Shown piece after piece: positions 44,872 through 54,830 of a DNA stretch of 64,000 nucleotides. Under the pieces are notes generated by a model that worked only from the letters and a program-made list of their open reading frames with translations, ran no database searches and was not told the origin of the DNA. The DNA is from Nitrospira sp. (lineage in GTDB: Bacteria > Nitrospirota > Nitrospiria > Nitrospirales > Nitrospiraceae): contig JAHFEW010000013.1 of the NCBI GenBank assembly GCA_023248215.1, forward strand, positions 1 through 64,000. The letters run 5' to 3'. Every line of letters starts with the position of its first letter. The first letter of the stretch is position 1. The position numbers and the translations under genes are program-made.

Positions 44872-46650
44872 CTACGCTGTAAGAATCGTGTCCTTATCTT
44901 CGTTAGACCCGGTACTGGGAGCCCCGGCCATCCTTCTCTTCAACTCAGGCGGATCTTCGAGAATCATCTCGTGGTTGCAACCACCCGCCGGAATCATCGG
45001 ATAACAATTCTCATAGGGGTATGTGGGCACATCGACGACGACCGGCTTGTCGGTGGCGATGGCTTCCTTCAGCACGGCATCCAGATCGCCGACCTTGTTC
45101 GCACGCAGGCCCACCGCCCCATAGGCTTCGGCCAACTTCACGAAATCCGGCGTGGTGTCGAGATAGCTGGAGGCATAGCGTCCTTCATAGAACAAGTCCT
45201 GCCATTGGCGGACCATGCCATGGAAACGATTATTCAGAATGATCACCTTCACCGGCAATTTCGACACGACGGCAGTGGCCATTTCCTGCATATTCATTTG
45301 CACGCTACCGTCGCCGGCGACACAGAGCACCAACCGGTTTCTGAACGCCGCCTGCGCACCCATGGCAGCGGGAAACCCGAACCCCATTGTGCCCAAACCG
45401 CCCGAGGTCAACCAACGGTTCGGCTTGGCGAGCTTGAAATACTGGGCCGTCCACATCTGGTGCTGGCCAACATCTGTCGAGACAATCGGATCCCGGTCCT
45501 TGGTCAATTCATACAATCTCTTAACCACATGTTGCGGCTTAATTGCCCCTTCAGGCTCCTGCTGGTAGACCAACGGATGAGCCTGTTGCCAGTCGCGGAT
45601 TTGATCCCACCAAGGTTTGCGAAGGTCTCTCTGGTCCCCGTTGGCAGTCGCCTTGAGGATCTGATTCAACTCCCGCAAGACCGCCTTGCAGTCGCCCACA
45701 ATCGGGATATCGACATGGATGTTTTTTCGGATCGAGGTCGGATCGATATCGATATGGATCACCTTGGCGTATGGGCAGAACTCTGAGACCTTGCCCGTCA
45801 CGCGGTCATCGAATCGCGCCCCCACCGCAATCACCAAATCGGAGTAATGTACCGCCATATTGGCGCAGTAAGTGCCGTGCATGCCCATCATGCCCATCGA
45901 CTGCGGATGTTCGCCCGGGAACGCGCCGAGCCCCATCAACGTCATATCCACAGGAATCTGTGTCATCTCCGCCAATTCCAGCAATTCCTTGGAGGCGGCT
46001 GAAAACACGACGCCCCCGCCGACATACAGAATCGGCTTCTTTGCCTTCATAATGGCTTCGGCGGCCTGCTTGATCTGCCACTTGTTGCCTTCGTACGTCG
46101 GATTGTACCCACGGATCGCTACCGAGCTGGGATAGGTAAACTCAGCTTTGGCCATGGACACATCTTTGGGAATGTCTACCAGGACCGGTCCAGGCCGTCC
46201 TGTCGTCGCGATATAGAAGGCTTCCTTGATGGTCGTCGCCAGGTCGTTCACATCCTTCACGAGAAAGTTGTATTTCGTGCAGGGTCGGCTGAGGCCGATG
46301 TTGTCGGCTTCCTGAAACGCATCGTTGCCAATCAAACTCGTGGATACCTGCCCGCTGAAACAGACCAGCGGAACCGAATCCATATAGGCATCGGCCAGCG
46401 CGGTAATCACGTTGGTCATTCCAGGCCCGGAGGTTACCAAGCAGACACCGGCCTTGCCGGTGGCTTTGGCATAGCCTTCAGCCATATGACCGGCGCCTTG
46501 CTCGTGTCGGGTCAGAACGACTTCAATGTCTTTTTGCTGATGGAGCATGTCGAAGATCTTCAGCACGACACCGCCCGGCAGGGCAAAAATCGTTTTCACA
46601 CCTTCGCATTTCAAGCATTCGATCAGGATTTCTGATCCGGTGAGCTTCAT
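44872..46650 (-). CDS. ilvB: Acetolactate synthase large (catalytic) subunit
   Basis: Thiamine-diphosphate enzyme making acetolactate; 592 residues. Catalytic Glu in TRHEQGAGHMAEGYA, three TPP-family domains, and the TPP/Mg motif AGDGSVQMNMQEMATAV with a following NN. ATG 46650 follows GGAGG; an upstream in-frame start at 46674 is less likely. First gene of ilvB-ilvN-ilvC. Confidence 0.97.
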   Translation of the reverse strand: MKLTGSEILIECLKCEGVKTIFALPGGVVLKIFDMLHQQKDIEVVLTRHEQGAGHMAEGYAKATGKAGVCLVTSGPGMTNVITALADAYMDSVPLVCFSGQVSTSLIGNDAFQEADNIGLSRPCTKYNFLVKDVNDLATTIKEAFYIATTGRPGPVLVDIPKDVSMAKAEFTYPSSVAIRGYNPTYEGNKWQIKQAAEAIMKAKKPILYVGGGVVFSAASKELLELAEMTQIPVDMTLMGLGAFPGEHPQSMGMMGMHGTYCANMAVHYSDLVIAVGARFDDRVTGKVSEFCPYAKVIHIDIDPTSIRKNIHVDIPIVGDCKAVLRELNQILKATANGDQRDLRKPWWDQIRDWQQAHPLVYQQEPEGAIKPQHVVKRLYELTKDRDPIVSTDVGQHQMWTAQYFKLAKPNRWLTSGGLGTMGFGFPAAMGAQAAFRNRLVLCVAGDGSVQMNMQEMATAVVSKLPVKVIILNNRFHGMVRQWQDLFYEGRYASSYLDTTPDFVKLAEAYGAVGLRANKVGDLDAVLKEAIATDKPVVVDVPTYPYENCYPMIPAGGCNHEMILEDPPELKRRMAGAPSTGSNEDKDTILTA

Positions 46651-46778
46651 ATCAACCTCCCCTTCGCAATCCATAGCGAAGGACTGTATATCTCAACTGA
46701 GAACAATCCTCTCCCTGCATCACATGCGGGACACAGGTTGATACATTCTTACTGAAAAAACAATGGGTAAGATGGCGG

Positions 46779-46808
46779 ATGGTATCACCAGATCTCACGT
46801 GAGGTCAA
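46779..46808 (-). promoter_or_regulatory. Putative ilvB promoter with palindrome in the spacer
   Basis: Minus-strand TTGACC (46803-46808) and TACCAT (46779-46784), spacer 18. The palindrome CTCACGTGAG (46794-46803) lies within the spacer and -35 edge, a plausible operator. A leader of about 120 bases follows; no T-box is recognisable there. Confidence 0.5.
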
Positions 46809-46902
46809 GAGAGCGAGCTCAACAACTTCCTTGCGCGAGGCTGGTACTCACTCCTTGCCTATGGTATAGGGAGGCCCGCTCATTTCATCAATTGTGGGAC
46901 TT

Positions 46903-47208
46903 ATGAATCCCCTTCTCGTCACGATTGTCTCCCGTCACGATTGCCATCTCTGTCGGGTGGTCTACCGCGTGGCTGAGCAGATACAACCGGACATCTCGTT
47001 CGACCTAGTCGCGGTGGACATTGACAGCGACCAGCGTCTCCTCGCGCAATACGGAGATCGCGTGCCGGTGGTCCTCATCAATGGGCGGGAAACCCTTTCT
47101 GGCAAGGTGACTGGGGGAGAGCTGCGCGAAGCGATTAAAAAAGCGCGTTGGAGAAACCCTGTAAGCCGGATTCTGTCCCGCGTGAAACTTGCGCTCACGC
47201 GAGGGTGA
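46903..47208 (+). CDS. Glutaredoxin-like thiol protein (DUF836 type)
   Basis: A 101-residue thioredoxin-fold protein. CxxC is CHLC (Cys14 and Cys17) in VSRHDCHLCRVVYR; the cis-Pro segment is DRVPVVLINGRETL. The last 22 residues (WRNPVSRILSRVKLALTRG) go beyond the usual fold and are encoded opposite the 3' end of the RNase P RNA. ATG 46903 is preferred over a GTG at 46894. Divergent from ilvB. Role: probably thiol redox, partner unknown. Confidence 0.8.
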   Translation: MNPLLVTIVSRHDCHLCRVVYRVAEQIQPDISFDLVAVDIDSDQRLLAQYGDRVPVVLINGRETLSGKVTGGELREAIKKARWRNPVSRILSRVKLALTRG

Positions 47209-47578
47209 TCATTTCTCTGGGACTCGAGTTACCTCGAGCCTCAAGCAACCTACCCGAGGACCTCGGCCGGGCCGGCCTTTCTGCTGAGCTCTTGCGAGCG
47301 CCGCAGGCGTCCCCCTATTTGGTCTTGCTCCGGACGACGCTTACCGTGCCGTTGATGTCGCCATCACCGCGGTGGGCTCTTACCCCACCGTTTCACCCTT
47401 ACCTGAGCCGACGCGATCGACCTATGTCCACCGCACCGGCCATCGGCGGTCTATTCTCTGTGGTGCTGGTGTCGGATCGCTCCGCCTGGACGTTATCCAG
47501 CGTCCTTGCCCTTGGAGTCCGGACTTTCCTCTCGTCGAGCAAGCTCAACGAGCGAGCACCCGTGCCCCCCCAGCGCGC
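47143..47578 (-). ncRNA. rnpB: RNase P RNA, bacterial type A
   Basis: Minus-strand catalytic RNA. Signatures read 5' to 3': GAGGAAAGTCCGGACTCC, later GGTAAGGGTGAAACGGTGGG with GTAAGAGCCCACCG, and ACAGAATCCGGCTTA near the 3' end. The outer ends pair as P1 (GCGCGCTGGGGGG at the 5' end with TTCTCCAACGCGC at the 3' end, one mismatch plus G-U), which sets the limits given. T6 at 47137-47142 follows. The 3' 66 bases overlap the glutaredoxin-like CDS on the other strand. Confidence 0.95.
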
Positions 47579-47772
47579 ACCATCACTATAAGTGCGGAGG
47601 CACAAGGATTCAAGACTCCTTCACAAGCCGTTCGAAAAGCCGCCAGGTTACCGGCTTCTCAGCTCTGGTCGGCGCGGTCCCGAAGCAAGCGGCATGGTAA
47701 ATCGCAATTGGGACGCTATGGTCATCAGAGCAGGGGCAGGCACCAGCACTTGAGCGAATGCAGGCTTGAATT

Positions 47773-48666
47773 TTATCGCAGGGGAGGCAGCTCCCCGTTG
47801 GGAGCCGGTGGTTTCGACTGGTAGATCGGCATGGCTTCGGCCATCCACTCTTCGAGTTGCTGGATTCTGGTTTCATGGCTGGGGTGGGTGGACATGAATT
47901 CCGACGATTCCTTGCCGCCAGAGAGCTCGCCCATTCGCGTCCAGAGCCGAATCGATTCTCGAGGGTCATACCCCGCCTCAGCCGCGAGCAATACCCCGAC
48001 ATAGTCGGCTTCCGACTCGTGTTTCCGACTGAACGGGAGCAATACCCCTACCTGAGCCCCGACTCCCAACGCCGCCATTCCCGCTTGCGAGAGAACTGGA
48101 TTGGCTCCACTCACCCCAAGCGCGATGCCGATAGCTTGGAGCGTTGTCTGAGCCAAGGTGTTTTGACTCATCCGCTCTCCGCCATGCCGCGCCAGCGCAT
48201 GCACGACTTCATGGCCCATGACGGCGGCGAGTCCCGCTTCTGTCTTGGCAACGGGGAAAATACCGGTGTAGACGGCAATCTTTCCGCCCGGCAGGGCAAA
48301 CGCATTCATGGTCTTGTCATCCTTGATGACCGTCACTTCCCACTCGAATTGATTCGCCATCTCGCTGTATTTGGATCGTTTGGCAGCCTCGATCACGCGC
48401 GCCGCCACTCGCTTCACCGGTTCAATCTCTCGTGGATCGGTCGACGGCTTCATTTTGGGATCGCTCTTCACTTGTGAATAGGCCTGCGCGCCCATCTGCA
48501 CTTCTTGGGACATCGGCACCATCATCAGCTGCCAGCGTCCGGTGTAAGGATTGGTTTGACAGCCCGTCGTCGTCACCATCATGGCCACGACACCACAGAC
48601 CAGCCACAAGATGTTCGTGGGCATCATGGACACCCGTTTCGTGACCATATTGTTTCGAGTCTCCAT
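47773..48666 (-). CDS. M48 family metallopeptidase, lipoprotein
   Basis: Exported zinc protease of the BepA/LoiP type, 297 residues. Signal with lipobox VTTTGCQTN (Cys near residue 30). Zinc motif HEVVHALARHGGERMS, with the third ligand in KHESEADYVGVLLAAEAGYD. The C-terminal STHPSHETRIQQLEEW is the usual M48 tail. Probably acts in outer-membrane or periplasmic protein quality control. Divergent from the RNase HIII gene. Confidence 0.9.
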   Translation of the reverse strand: METRNNMVTKRVSMMPTNILWLVCGVVAMMVTTTGCQTNPYTGRWQLMMVPMSQEVQMGAQAYSQVKSDPKMKPSTDPREIEPVKRVAARVIEAAKRSKYSEMANQFEWEVTVIKDDKTMNAFALPGGKIAVYTGIFPVAKTEAGLAAVMGHEVVHALARHGGERMSQNTLAQTTLQAIGIALGVSGANPVLSQAGMAALGVGAQVGVLLPFSRKHESEADYVGVLLAAEAGYDPRESIRLWTRMGELSGGKESSEFMSTHPSHETRIQQLEEWMAEAMPIYQSKPPAPNGELPPLR

Positions 48667-48701
48667 TGCACGCCTCCGCAAATTGACCGGCCTTCTGAGC
48701 T

Positions 48702-49427
48702 TTGGTAGATTACCGCGCCGCCACGCCGGTTTCCACCTGGGAGTTTCACCGAGTGCCTGCCGCAACAAACCTGTCAGCTCTGGACCGTATAGGAATCGAC
48801 GAATCCGGCAAGGGGGACTATTTCGGCCCACTGGTCATCGCCGCCGTGTTTGTGACGCCACCCACACAACGGGATCTCGCCCTCATGCAGGTCCGCGACA
48901 GCAAGAAAATCTCCGATGGACGGATTCTGGAAATGGCTCCCGACATCCGTCTGCTCTGCCCGCACAGCATCGTGGCCATCGGGCCACAGCGGTACAACGA
49001 GCTGTATGCCAAGATCAGGAATTTGAATCGACTGTTGGCCTGGGGCCATGCCAGGGCACTGGAAAACCTGCTCCAGCAGGTGGATTGCGACCTGGCCATA
49101 GCAGACCAGTTCGGCGATGAACGTTTAATCCTGAATGCGCTCCAGGAGAAGGGCAAGCAGATCCGATTAGTACAACGGACGAAGGCCGAATCTGATGTGG
49201 CCGTGGCGGCCGCCTCGATCCTTGCCCGAGCAGAATTTCTTCAGCGCCTGCAGAGGCTGTCTCAAGAGCTGAACACGACCCTACCCAAGGGTGCCTCCCC
49301 CGCCGTGGAGCTTGCCGGAAGGATGGTAATCAAGAAGTACGGGCGGGACCGATTAAGCACGGTCGCGAAACTGCACTTCAAAACGACGAAGCAAGTCTTA
49401 GGGGAAGGCGACCAGGCTGGTGAATAA
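48702..49427 (+). CDS. rnhC: Ribonuclease HIII
   Basis: RNase H2-fold enzyme cutting RNA in RNA-DNA hybrids; about 240 residues. Catalytic start IGIDESGKGDYFGPLVIAA is the HIII form (ESGKGD), DSKKISDGRI follows, and DLAIADQFG and ESDVAVAAASILARAEF give the other acidic residues. The N-terminal substrate-binding domain usual in RNase HIII is nearly absent. The TTG at 48702 is uncertain; a GTG at 48753 is an alternative. Confidence 0.88.
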   Translation: MVDYRAATPVSTWEFHRVPAATNLSALDRIGIDESGKGDYFGPLVIAAVFVTPPTQRDLALMQVRDSKKISDGRILEMAPDIRLLCPHSIVAIGPQRYNELYAKIRNLNRLLAWGHARALENLLQQVDCDLAIADQFGDERLILNALQEKGKQIRLVQRTKAESDVAVAAASILARAEFLQRLQRLSQELNTTLPKGASPAVELAGRMVIKKYGRDRLSTVAKLHFKTTKQVLGEGDQAGE

Positions 49428-49611
49428 CTATTTTCGAGGCGCTTGGAGACCATGACCTCGACTGTGCGGGACTACGAGAAACCTACCCGCAGGATGGTCA
49501 AAATGGATGCCCAACGCGGCCGCAGCAAACGAAAAGGCGAAGCCGTACTCTTCCGTACGTTGAGCCTCGGACCGCGCGAGAACAACGCTGGCGGACATTT
49601 TCAGCATATTG

Positions 49612-50445
49612 CTAGACTGATTCGCCGATTTCGAAATTCTGGGCCTGATCGTGGTTGGCAGCCCCCTTCACTTCCGTGGCAGGCTCCCCTTCCCAATAGA
49701 GCATTCTGTAGCAGTAGGGGCAGGTGTGCACGTCTTGGGCACGCTTGACCTGAGAAACGAGTTGTGGTGGCAGTTGAAGTCGACAGCCCAAACAAATTCC
49801 ATCCTTGACCAATGCCAAGGCCTGGTCCTTCCTCGTCGTCTTCAACTTGTTGTATCGCGCCAGGAGCGCCTTCTCTACCTGTCCGGACAACTGCTTCTGC
49901 TGAATGTCCAAGTTCGCCAATTCCGCAGAGAGGGCTTGATCGCGCGCGTCTAGTGTCGCTTTCTCCTTCGTGAACACAGCCTCTGACTCCTTGAGCTTCG
50001 CCTGCGCGTCCGCCATAACCCGCTGGGTCTGTTCTATCCGCTCCATCGCCAGCAGGATTTTCTCCTCGATCTCGCCCTTTTTCTTGTTGGCCAACTCCAC
50101 TTCGAAGAGATGCGCTTGGTATTCCTGATTGGTTTTGAGTTGAGCGGCGCGATCTTTCATCTTACCGATGCGATCTTCATGCGCCTCAAGGTCCTTTTCC
50201 TGGCTGCGGCGCTCCTTGATCAGTGCTTCGGTAGAAGCCGAGGCCTCCTGCAACACTCGCTTCGCCTCGCGGAGAGGCACTTCGTTCATTTCAAGCCGTT
50301 CTGGTATTTTTCGCCGCTGCTCTTTGAGTTCGGCGATTCGGAGATCGATTTTCTGCAATTCAATGAGGGGAGAGAGCTGTAGGTTCAACGGGCTCCTTAT
50401 GGGTGGCGGGACGGCATCGTCACACGACGCCTCTCGCACCGGCAT
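49612..50445 (-). CDS. Coiled-coil zinc-ribbon protein (C4-type, CdsZ/CT398-like)
   Basis: A 277-residue soluble protein: a long helical hairpin coiled coil (about 30-200, rich in Glu/Lys/Arg) followed by a C4 zinc ribbon (about 218-250; DGICLGCRLQLPPQL, then HTCPYCYRMLYWEGE). Conserved family of uncertain role, proposed in some bacteria to act as a nucleic-acid or protein adaptor. Directly downstream of a tRNA gene, so may be read from the rpoD-tRNA transcript. Confidence 0.85.
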   Translation of the reverse strand: MPVREASCDDAVPPPIRSPLNLQLSPLIELQKIDLRIAELKEQRRKIPERLEMNEVPLREAKRVLQEASASTEALIKERRSQEKDLEAHEDRIGKMKDRAAQLKTNQEYQAHLFEVELANKKKGEIEEKILLAMERIEQTQRVMADAQAKLKESEAVFTKEKATLDARDQALSAELANLDIQQKQLSGQVEKALLARYNKLKTTRKDQALALVKDGICLGCRLQLPPQLVSQVKRAQDVHTCPYCYRMLYWEGEPATEVKGAANHDQAQNFEIGESV

Positions 50446-50464
50446 CTTCGTGAGGTACTCAGGC

Positions 50465-50541
50465 TGGTGGGCCCACTAGGACTTGAACCTAGGACCAGCT
50501 GATTATGAGTCAGCCGCTCTAACCACCTGAGCTATGGGCCC
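50465..50541 (-). tRNA. tRNA with CAU anticodon (probably Ile2, else Met)
   Basis: A 77-base cloverleaf on the minus strand: acceptor GGGCCCA/TGGGCCC, D-arm AGCTCAGGTGGTTAGAGC, anticodon loop CTCATAA, T-arm CCTAGGTTCAAGTCCTAG, encoded CCA. CAU may be elongator Met or Ile2 (lysidine-modified C); the acceptor and G-rich stem resemble E. coli tRNA-Ile2 more than tRNA-Met. Not an initiator by acceptor pairing (G1-C72). Confidence 0.9.
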
Positions 50542-50694
50542 AGCCCTGCGAGCCATGGCCGGCTCTCGGACTTCGTCATGACACCGGTTGTGGCAACCGA
50601 TCACAACACGCGCTCGGCTCTTCCGCGCCCGATTCGAACGGTTGATTTTAGGCTGCCGGTCAGGCAGAGTCAAACAGCGCTCGACTAAATTGCC

Positions 50695-52503
50695 TTAGAG
50701 GCTCTCGACAAAACTGCGCAACTTTTTGCTGCGGCTCGGATGCCGAAGTTTGCGCAAGGCTTTGGCCTCGATTTGCCGGATGCGCTCGCGAGTCACCTCG
50801 AAGTCCTGCCCCACTTCCTCGAGTGTATGGTCGGTGGCCTCGCCGATACCGAACCGTTTACGCAAGACCTTTTCCTCTCGGGGTGTGAGCGTTTCCAGTG
50901 CGCCGTTGATCTGGCGCTGCAAGTCGTAGCGAATGGCGGCTTCCAACGGCGATACCGCTTTCTTGTCTTCGATGAAGTCCCCTAAATGACTGTCTTCCTC
51001 CTCGCCGATCGGGGTTTCGAGAGAAATCGGTTCGCGCGCGATTTTTAGGATCTTTCGAACCTTGTCGAGCGGCAAATCCATGCGCTCCGCAATTTCTTCT
51101 GGAGTCGGTTCTCGGCCGAGCTTTTGCACCAGATGGCGCGAGGTCCGGATGAGTTTATTGATCGTTTCGATCATGTGGACCGGAATGCGGATGGTCCGGG
51201 CCTGGTCGGCAATCGCGCGGGTAATCGCCTGCCTGATCCACCAGGTCGCATAGGTGCTGAATTTGTACCCGCGCTTGTACTCGAACTTGTCGACCGCCTT
51301 CATGAGGCCGATATTGCCCTCTTGAATCAGATCCAGGAACTGCAGCCCGCGGTTCGTGTACTTCTTGGCAATACTCACGACCAAACGCAAGTTGGCCTCG
51401 ACGAGTTCAGCCTTGCCTCGCTTGACCTTTTCTTCGGCTACGTCGAGATGCTTGACCGCGTCCCTGATCTCTTCGGCAGACACCAAGGCCTCTTCCGCCT
51501 CGAGCTGGCGAATCCGGCCTTTAGCCGCCTGATAGTGTTTCTTGATGTCTTGCAACACCTCTTCGGAGAGCCCGGTCCTCCGCTTGACGGCCAGGAGATC
51601 CTTGTGGGTTCGGCACAAGCGCCGCAGGAGTTCTGCGCCTGCTTCGCCGCCCACTCCCAGACGACGTTGACAGCTCGTCACTTCCCGTTCCGCCGTGCGA
51701 AAAAGCAGATTGAGGTCGCGGACCCGCTGCGTCATCCGGTCTTTCAAGACGCCGTGCAAATTCACCGATTCCATCTTGTCGACGACCTGCCCACGCACCG
51801 TATCGATTTGTTTACGGAGGCGTTTCAGTTTCTCGGGATCGGCGCCGACATGGCGGGCCTTGTCGTACAAGTCCTTGAGCGAGGCGGAGACCTTGCGAAC
51901 CGCATTCAAGGAGTCCAACGTTTTGACCCGCAGCTCTTCGTAGTCTTTCTCGACGGCCTCTTCCTCGAAGTCTTCTTCTGTTTCGACCACCGGCACGATC
52001 TCCCGCACATCGATCTTGCCGTTCTTCAGCTGGTCGCGAAGGTTCAGGACGAACTCCAAGGTCATCGGCAGCCCATAGACGACCGTGGCGATATCTTTCT
52101 TTCCCTCCTCGATGCGCTTGGCGATTTCGATCTCACCTTCCCGGCTCAGCAGCGCCACACTTCCCATTTCCTTCAGGTACAGCCTGACCGGATCGTCGGT
52201 CCGACTGAGCGCACCTGGTGTGAGATCGATCTCCTTTTCGCTTTCCTCCGGAGCCTCGCCTTCCTCGCTTTCCTCGATGGCCTCTTCGCCATCGGCGGCG
52301 GCCTTCGGGGCGCGCTCGGTCTCGGCGGACTCCACAATCTCGATGTCCATTTCGCCGAACATCGTCATGATCGTGCTGAATTGGTCCGACGAGACAACAT
52401 CCGCCGGCAAGGTGCTGTTGAGATCGTCGTACGTGAGAAAGCCCTTCTCTTTTCCGAGGTTAATGAGCTTCTTCACCTCGCCGAGTAATTCTTGTTTCGG
52501 CAT
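50695..52503 (-). CDS. rpoD: RNA polymerase primary sigma factor RpoD
   Basis: Vegetative sigma-70, 602 residues. Region 1.1 at the N-terminus, acidic stretch about 70-95, regions 1.2-2.4 with [20 protein letters not shown] and [20 protein letters not shown], region 3 and 4.2 ([20 protein letters not shown]). Start is two bases from the dnaG stop, the classic dnaG-rpoD pair. Confidence 0.98.
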   Translation of the reverse strand: MPKQELLGEVKKLINLGKEKGFLTYDDLNSTLPADVVSSDQFSTIMTMFGEMDIEIVESAETERAPKAAADGEEAIEESEEGEAPEESEKEIDLTPGALSRTDDPVRLYLKEMGSVALLSREGEIEIAKRIEEGKKDIATVVYGLPMTLEFVLNLRDQLKNGKIDVREIVPVVETEEDFEEEAVEKDYEELRVKTLDSLNAVRKVSASLKDLYDKARHVGADPEKLKRLRKQIDTVRGQVVDKMESVNLHGVLKDRMTQRVRDLNLLFRTAEREVTSCQRRLGVGGEAGAELLRRLCRTHKDLLAVKRRTGLSEEVLQDIKKHYQAAKGRIRQLEAEEALVSAEEIRDAVKHLDVAEEKVKRGKAELVEANLRLVVSIAKKYTNRGLQFLDLIQEGNIGLMKAVDKFEYKRGYKFSTYATWWIRQAITRAIADQARTIRIPVHMIETINKLIRTSRHLVQKLGREPTPEEIAERMDLPLDKVRKILKIAREPISLETPIGEEEDSHLGDFIEDKKAVSPLEAAIRYDLQRQINGALETLTPREEKVLRKRFGIGEATDHTLEEVGQDFEVTRERIRQIEAKALRKLRHPSRSKKLRSFVESL

Positions 52504-52505
52504 AC

Positions 52506-54350
52506 CTACTCCTTCACCGCAGACGTCAGCGCAGCCGGCGCCACGCCGGCTTTCCGAATCCGCATATCGTTAATCTGTCTATTCAGGCGATGCACATCAT
52601 CCTCTCGCCGTTCACGCTCTGCCGCCTTCAATTCCTGAATCAGTGCGCCCAAGCTCCGCTCGCGGCCTCTCCGCTCAAGCGTCTCCAAACATCCGGCAAT
52701 ATGCGCCGGAACGTCATCATAGTGTTGCTCCGACATCGACAATTCCGTCACCAGCGGACCGCACTCCTGATCGTTGATCAGGTCGTCCAGCAGACCCTGA
52801 ACGGACACCCGCCCGTCCTGTCCGAGATGCTGCAATGCACATGTAATAAGCCGGCGATAGGCCGGGGCCGAAAAGGCGTCCGGCGACAATTTACGAAGGT
52901 CCGCGGGTGACAAGCTCCCTTGCACCAGCAGATGCGCCAAATCACGCTCTTCTGGATTGCCTTTCGGTTTCGACGGAGCGGCAGGGGACGGGGCCGGTGT
53001 GCTTATCGAGTTCCGCCGCTGGTCTTCAGACGCGAGGGTCGGATAACGATCAATCAACCGCTGCTGGCTGAGCCCCAGCCGTTCCGCCACGAGACGAATC
53101 CGCTCTTCCCGCTCAATGGGATGTGCACTCTTCTGAAGAATGCGCAGCACAGCATCCACGGCCCGAATGCGATCTTCGATTGTTCCCGACTCAGCCGTCC
53201 GCAGGCTGTGCTCCACTGCAAAATCCAGCAGGCTTGGCGCTGTTCGATGCAGAGATGTAAATCCATCGGCACCAAATTGCCGAACGTAGGTATCGGGATC
53301 TTCTCCCTCCGGCAGCGAGACCACCTTGACACTGAGGCCGCTATTGACGAACAAGTCGAGCGTTCGTAACGCAGCCCGGACTCCGGCCTGGTCTGGGTCG
53401 AACAGCAACACGACATTCGAGGCGAACCGCCTGATAATGGTGATGTGCTCGGCCGTCAAGGCCGTCCCCAAGGTAGCGGCCACATGACGAATGCCGGCTT
53501 GGTGCAACGCGACGGCGTCGAAATACCCCTCGACAATGATCAAGGTCTGGTGCTGCCCAGCCGCTTCGCGGGCCGCATCCATCGCGAACAGCGTCTGCCC
53601 TTTCTTAAATAACGGGGTCTCAGGAGAATTCAAATACTTAGGCGTCCCCTCTCCAAGAATCCGCCCGCCGAACGCCACGACCCGCTTGCGCAAATCCAGG
53701 ATCGGAAACATCACCCGAGAGCGAAAGCGATCGTAGTGTCCTGCCAAGTTGCTTTTCTGCTGCCCACTCTGATCTCGCGGAATGGACAAACCTGCCGCGA
53801 CAAGATCCGCAGCAGCGAAGCCTTCTTTCAGCATGGCTTTGGTGAGCCCATCCCACTCGGGCGGCGCATACCCCAATTGGAACTGCATGGTCGTGTCAGG
53901 GTGAATGCCGCGCACACCAAGATAGGCCCGGGCATGAGCTCCTCCCGCCTCCTCCGTCAGCATTCGCTGGTACCAAGTTCCGGCCGCGACATTGAGCTGC
54001 TCCAAGCGTCCAAGCTGCGTGCGTTCATGGCTGGAATAACCACCGCTCGATTCAGGAACATCCACCCCCACTTTGCGCCCCAGGTCCCGGACAATCTCAG
54101 GAAAGCCGGCCCCTGTCAATTTCATGAGAAACGTATACACATTGCCGCCGGCTCCGCACCCAAAACAGTGGAAGATCTGTCGCGAAGAACTGACCGTGAA
54201 GGAGGGAGACTTTTCCTGATGGAACGGACACAAGCCCTTAAGATTCTGGCCAGCCCTGGTCAAAGCCACATGTTGGCCGACGATCTCCGCGATGTCCACT
54301 CGGTCTCTGATTTGGTTGATGACGTCGTCCGAAATCAGGCCTTGGCCCAC
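52506..54350 (-). CDS. dnaG: DNA primase
   Basis: Makes RNA primers for replication; about 614 residues from GTG 54350, which has GAGGA upstream (an in-frame TTG at 54383 is weaker). CHC2 zinc finger [16 protein letters not shown]...HCFGCGAGG, catalytic TOPRIM core ([33 protein letters not shown]), and a DnaB-binding C-terminal helical part. Co-transcribed with rpoD. Confidence 0.96.
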   Translation of the reverse strand: MGQGLISDDVINQIRDRVDIAEIVGQHVALTRAGQNLKGLCPFHQEKSPSFTVSSSRQIFHCFGCGAGGNVYTFLMKLTGAGFPEIVRDLGRKVGVDVPESSGGYSSHERTQLGRLEQLNVAAGTWYQRMLTEEAGGAHARAYLGVRGIHPDTTMQFQLGYAPPEWDGLTKAMLKEGFAAADLVAAGLSIPRDQSGQQKSNLAGHYDRFRSRVMFPILDLRKRVVAFGGRILGEGTPKYLNSPETPLFKKGQTLFAMDAAREAAGQHQTLIIVEGYFDAVALHQAGIRHVAATLGTALTAEHITIIRRFASNVVLLFDPDQAGVRAALRTLDLFVNSGLSVKVVSLPEGEDPDTYVRQFGADGFTSLHRTAPSLLDFAVEHSLRTAESGTIEDRIRAVDAVLRILQKSAHPIEREERIRLVAERLGLSQQRLIDRYPTLASEDQRRNSISTPAPSPAAPSKPKGNPEERDLAHLLVQGSLSPADLRKLSPDAFSAPAYRRLITCALQHLGQDGRVSVQGLLDDLINDQECGPLVTELSMSEQHYDDVPAHIAGCLETLERRGRERSLGALIQELKAAERERREDDVHRLNRQINDMRIRKAGVAPAALTSAVKE

Positions 54351-54485
54351 GGCGGTCCTCGCTTGCACCCGCAGGAAGTCCAACCACCCATGAATCTTGG
54401 CTGGAATGTAATGAATGCGATTGAAAATTGACCGTTCAGCTTAACAAACGGTTTGTACGAGTGTCAATCGATTGGAACGGGCAGA

Positions 54486-54830
54486 TTACCCTGGAGGCCA
54501 TGCCATGTGCCTCCCGCCGAGCACGTGAAAATGGAGATGAAACACGGTCTGCCCGCCATCCGTTCCAGTGTTCGTCACGACCCGATAGCCGGATTCGGCT
54601 AGATTTTTCATCCGCGCAACCTTCGAACAGGTCAACAGAAGATGGCCAAGCAGCGCCTGGTCCCTCTCCTGGCAATCCTGGACAGACGCCACATGGCGCT
54701 TCGGAATCACCAGGAGATGCACGGGTGCCTGGGCATTGCGGTCTTCGAATGCCAGCGCCTGCTCATCCTGATACACAATTTTCGCAGGAATGCCGCCTTC
54801 AACAAGGCGGCAGAAAATGCAGCTACTCAC
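54486..54830 (-). CDS. HIT-family nucleotide hydrolase (HinT)
   Basis: A 114-residue histidine-triad protein with the motif FHLHFHVLGGRHMAW near the C-terminus and CIFCRLVEGGIPAKIVYQDE at the start (HinT type, CxxC kept). Probably a purine nucleoside phosphoramidase. Overlaps hisIE by eight bases, so it belongs to the his transcript end. Confidence 0.93.
   Translation of the reverse strand: MSSCIFCRLVEGGIPAKIVYQDEQALAFEDRNAQAPVHLLVIPKRHVASVQDCQERDQALLGHLLLTCSKVARMKNLAESGYRVVTNTGTDGGQTVFHLHFHVLGGRHMAWPPG

Noticed and set aside
46651-46902. Second T-box or attenuator before ilvB
   Set aside because: No T-box core sequence, no specifier-type stem and no terminator hairpin in the leader.
49443-49748. 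101-codon plus-strand frame after the RNase HIII gene
   Set aside because: Basic, unstructured translation, runs into the end of the zinc-ribbon gene, no Shine-Dalgarno.
51124-52488. 454-codon plus-strand frame over rpoD
   Set aside because: Antisense shadow of a highly conserved gene; no recognisable domain.
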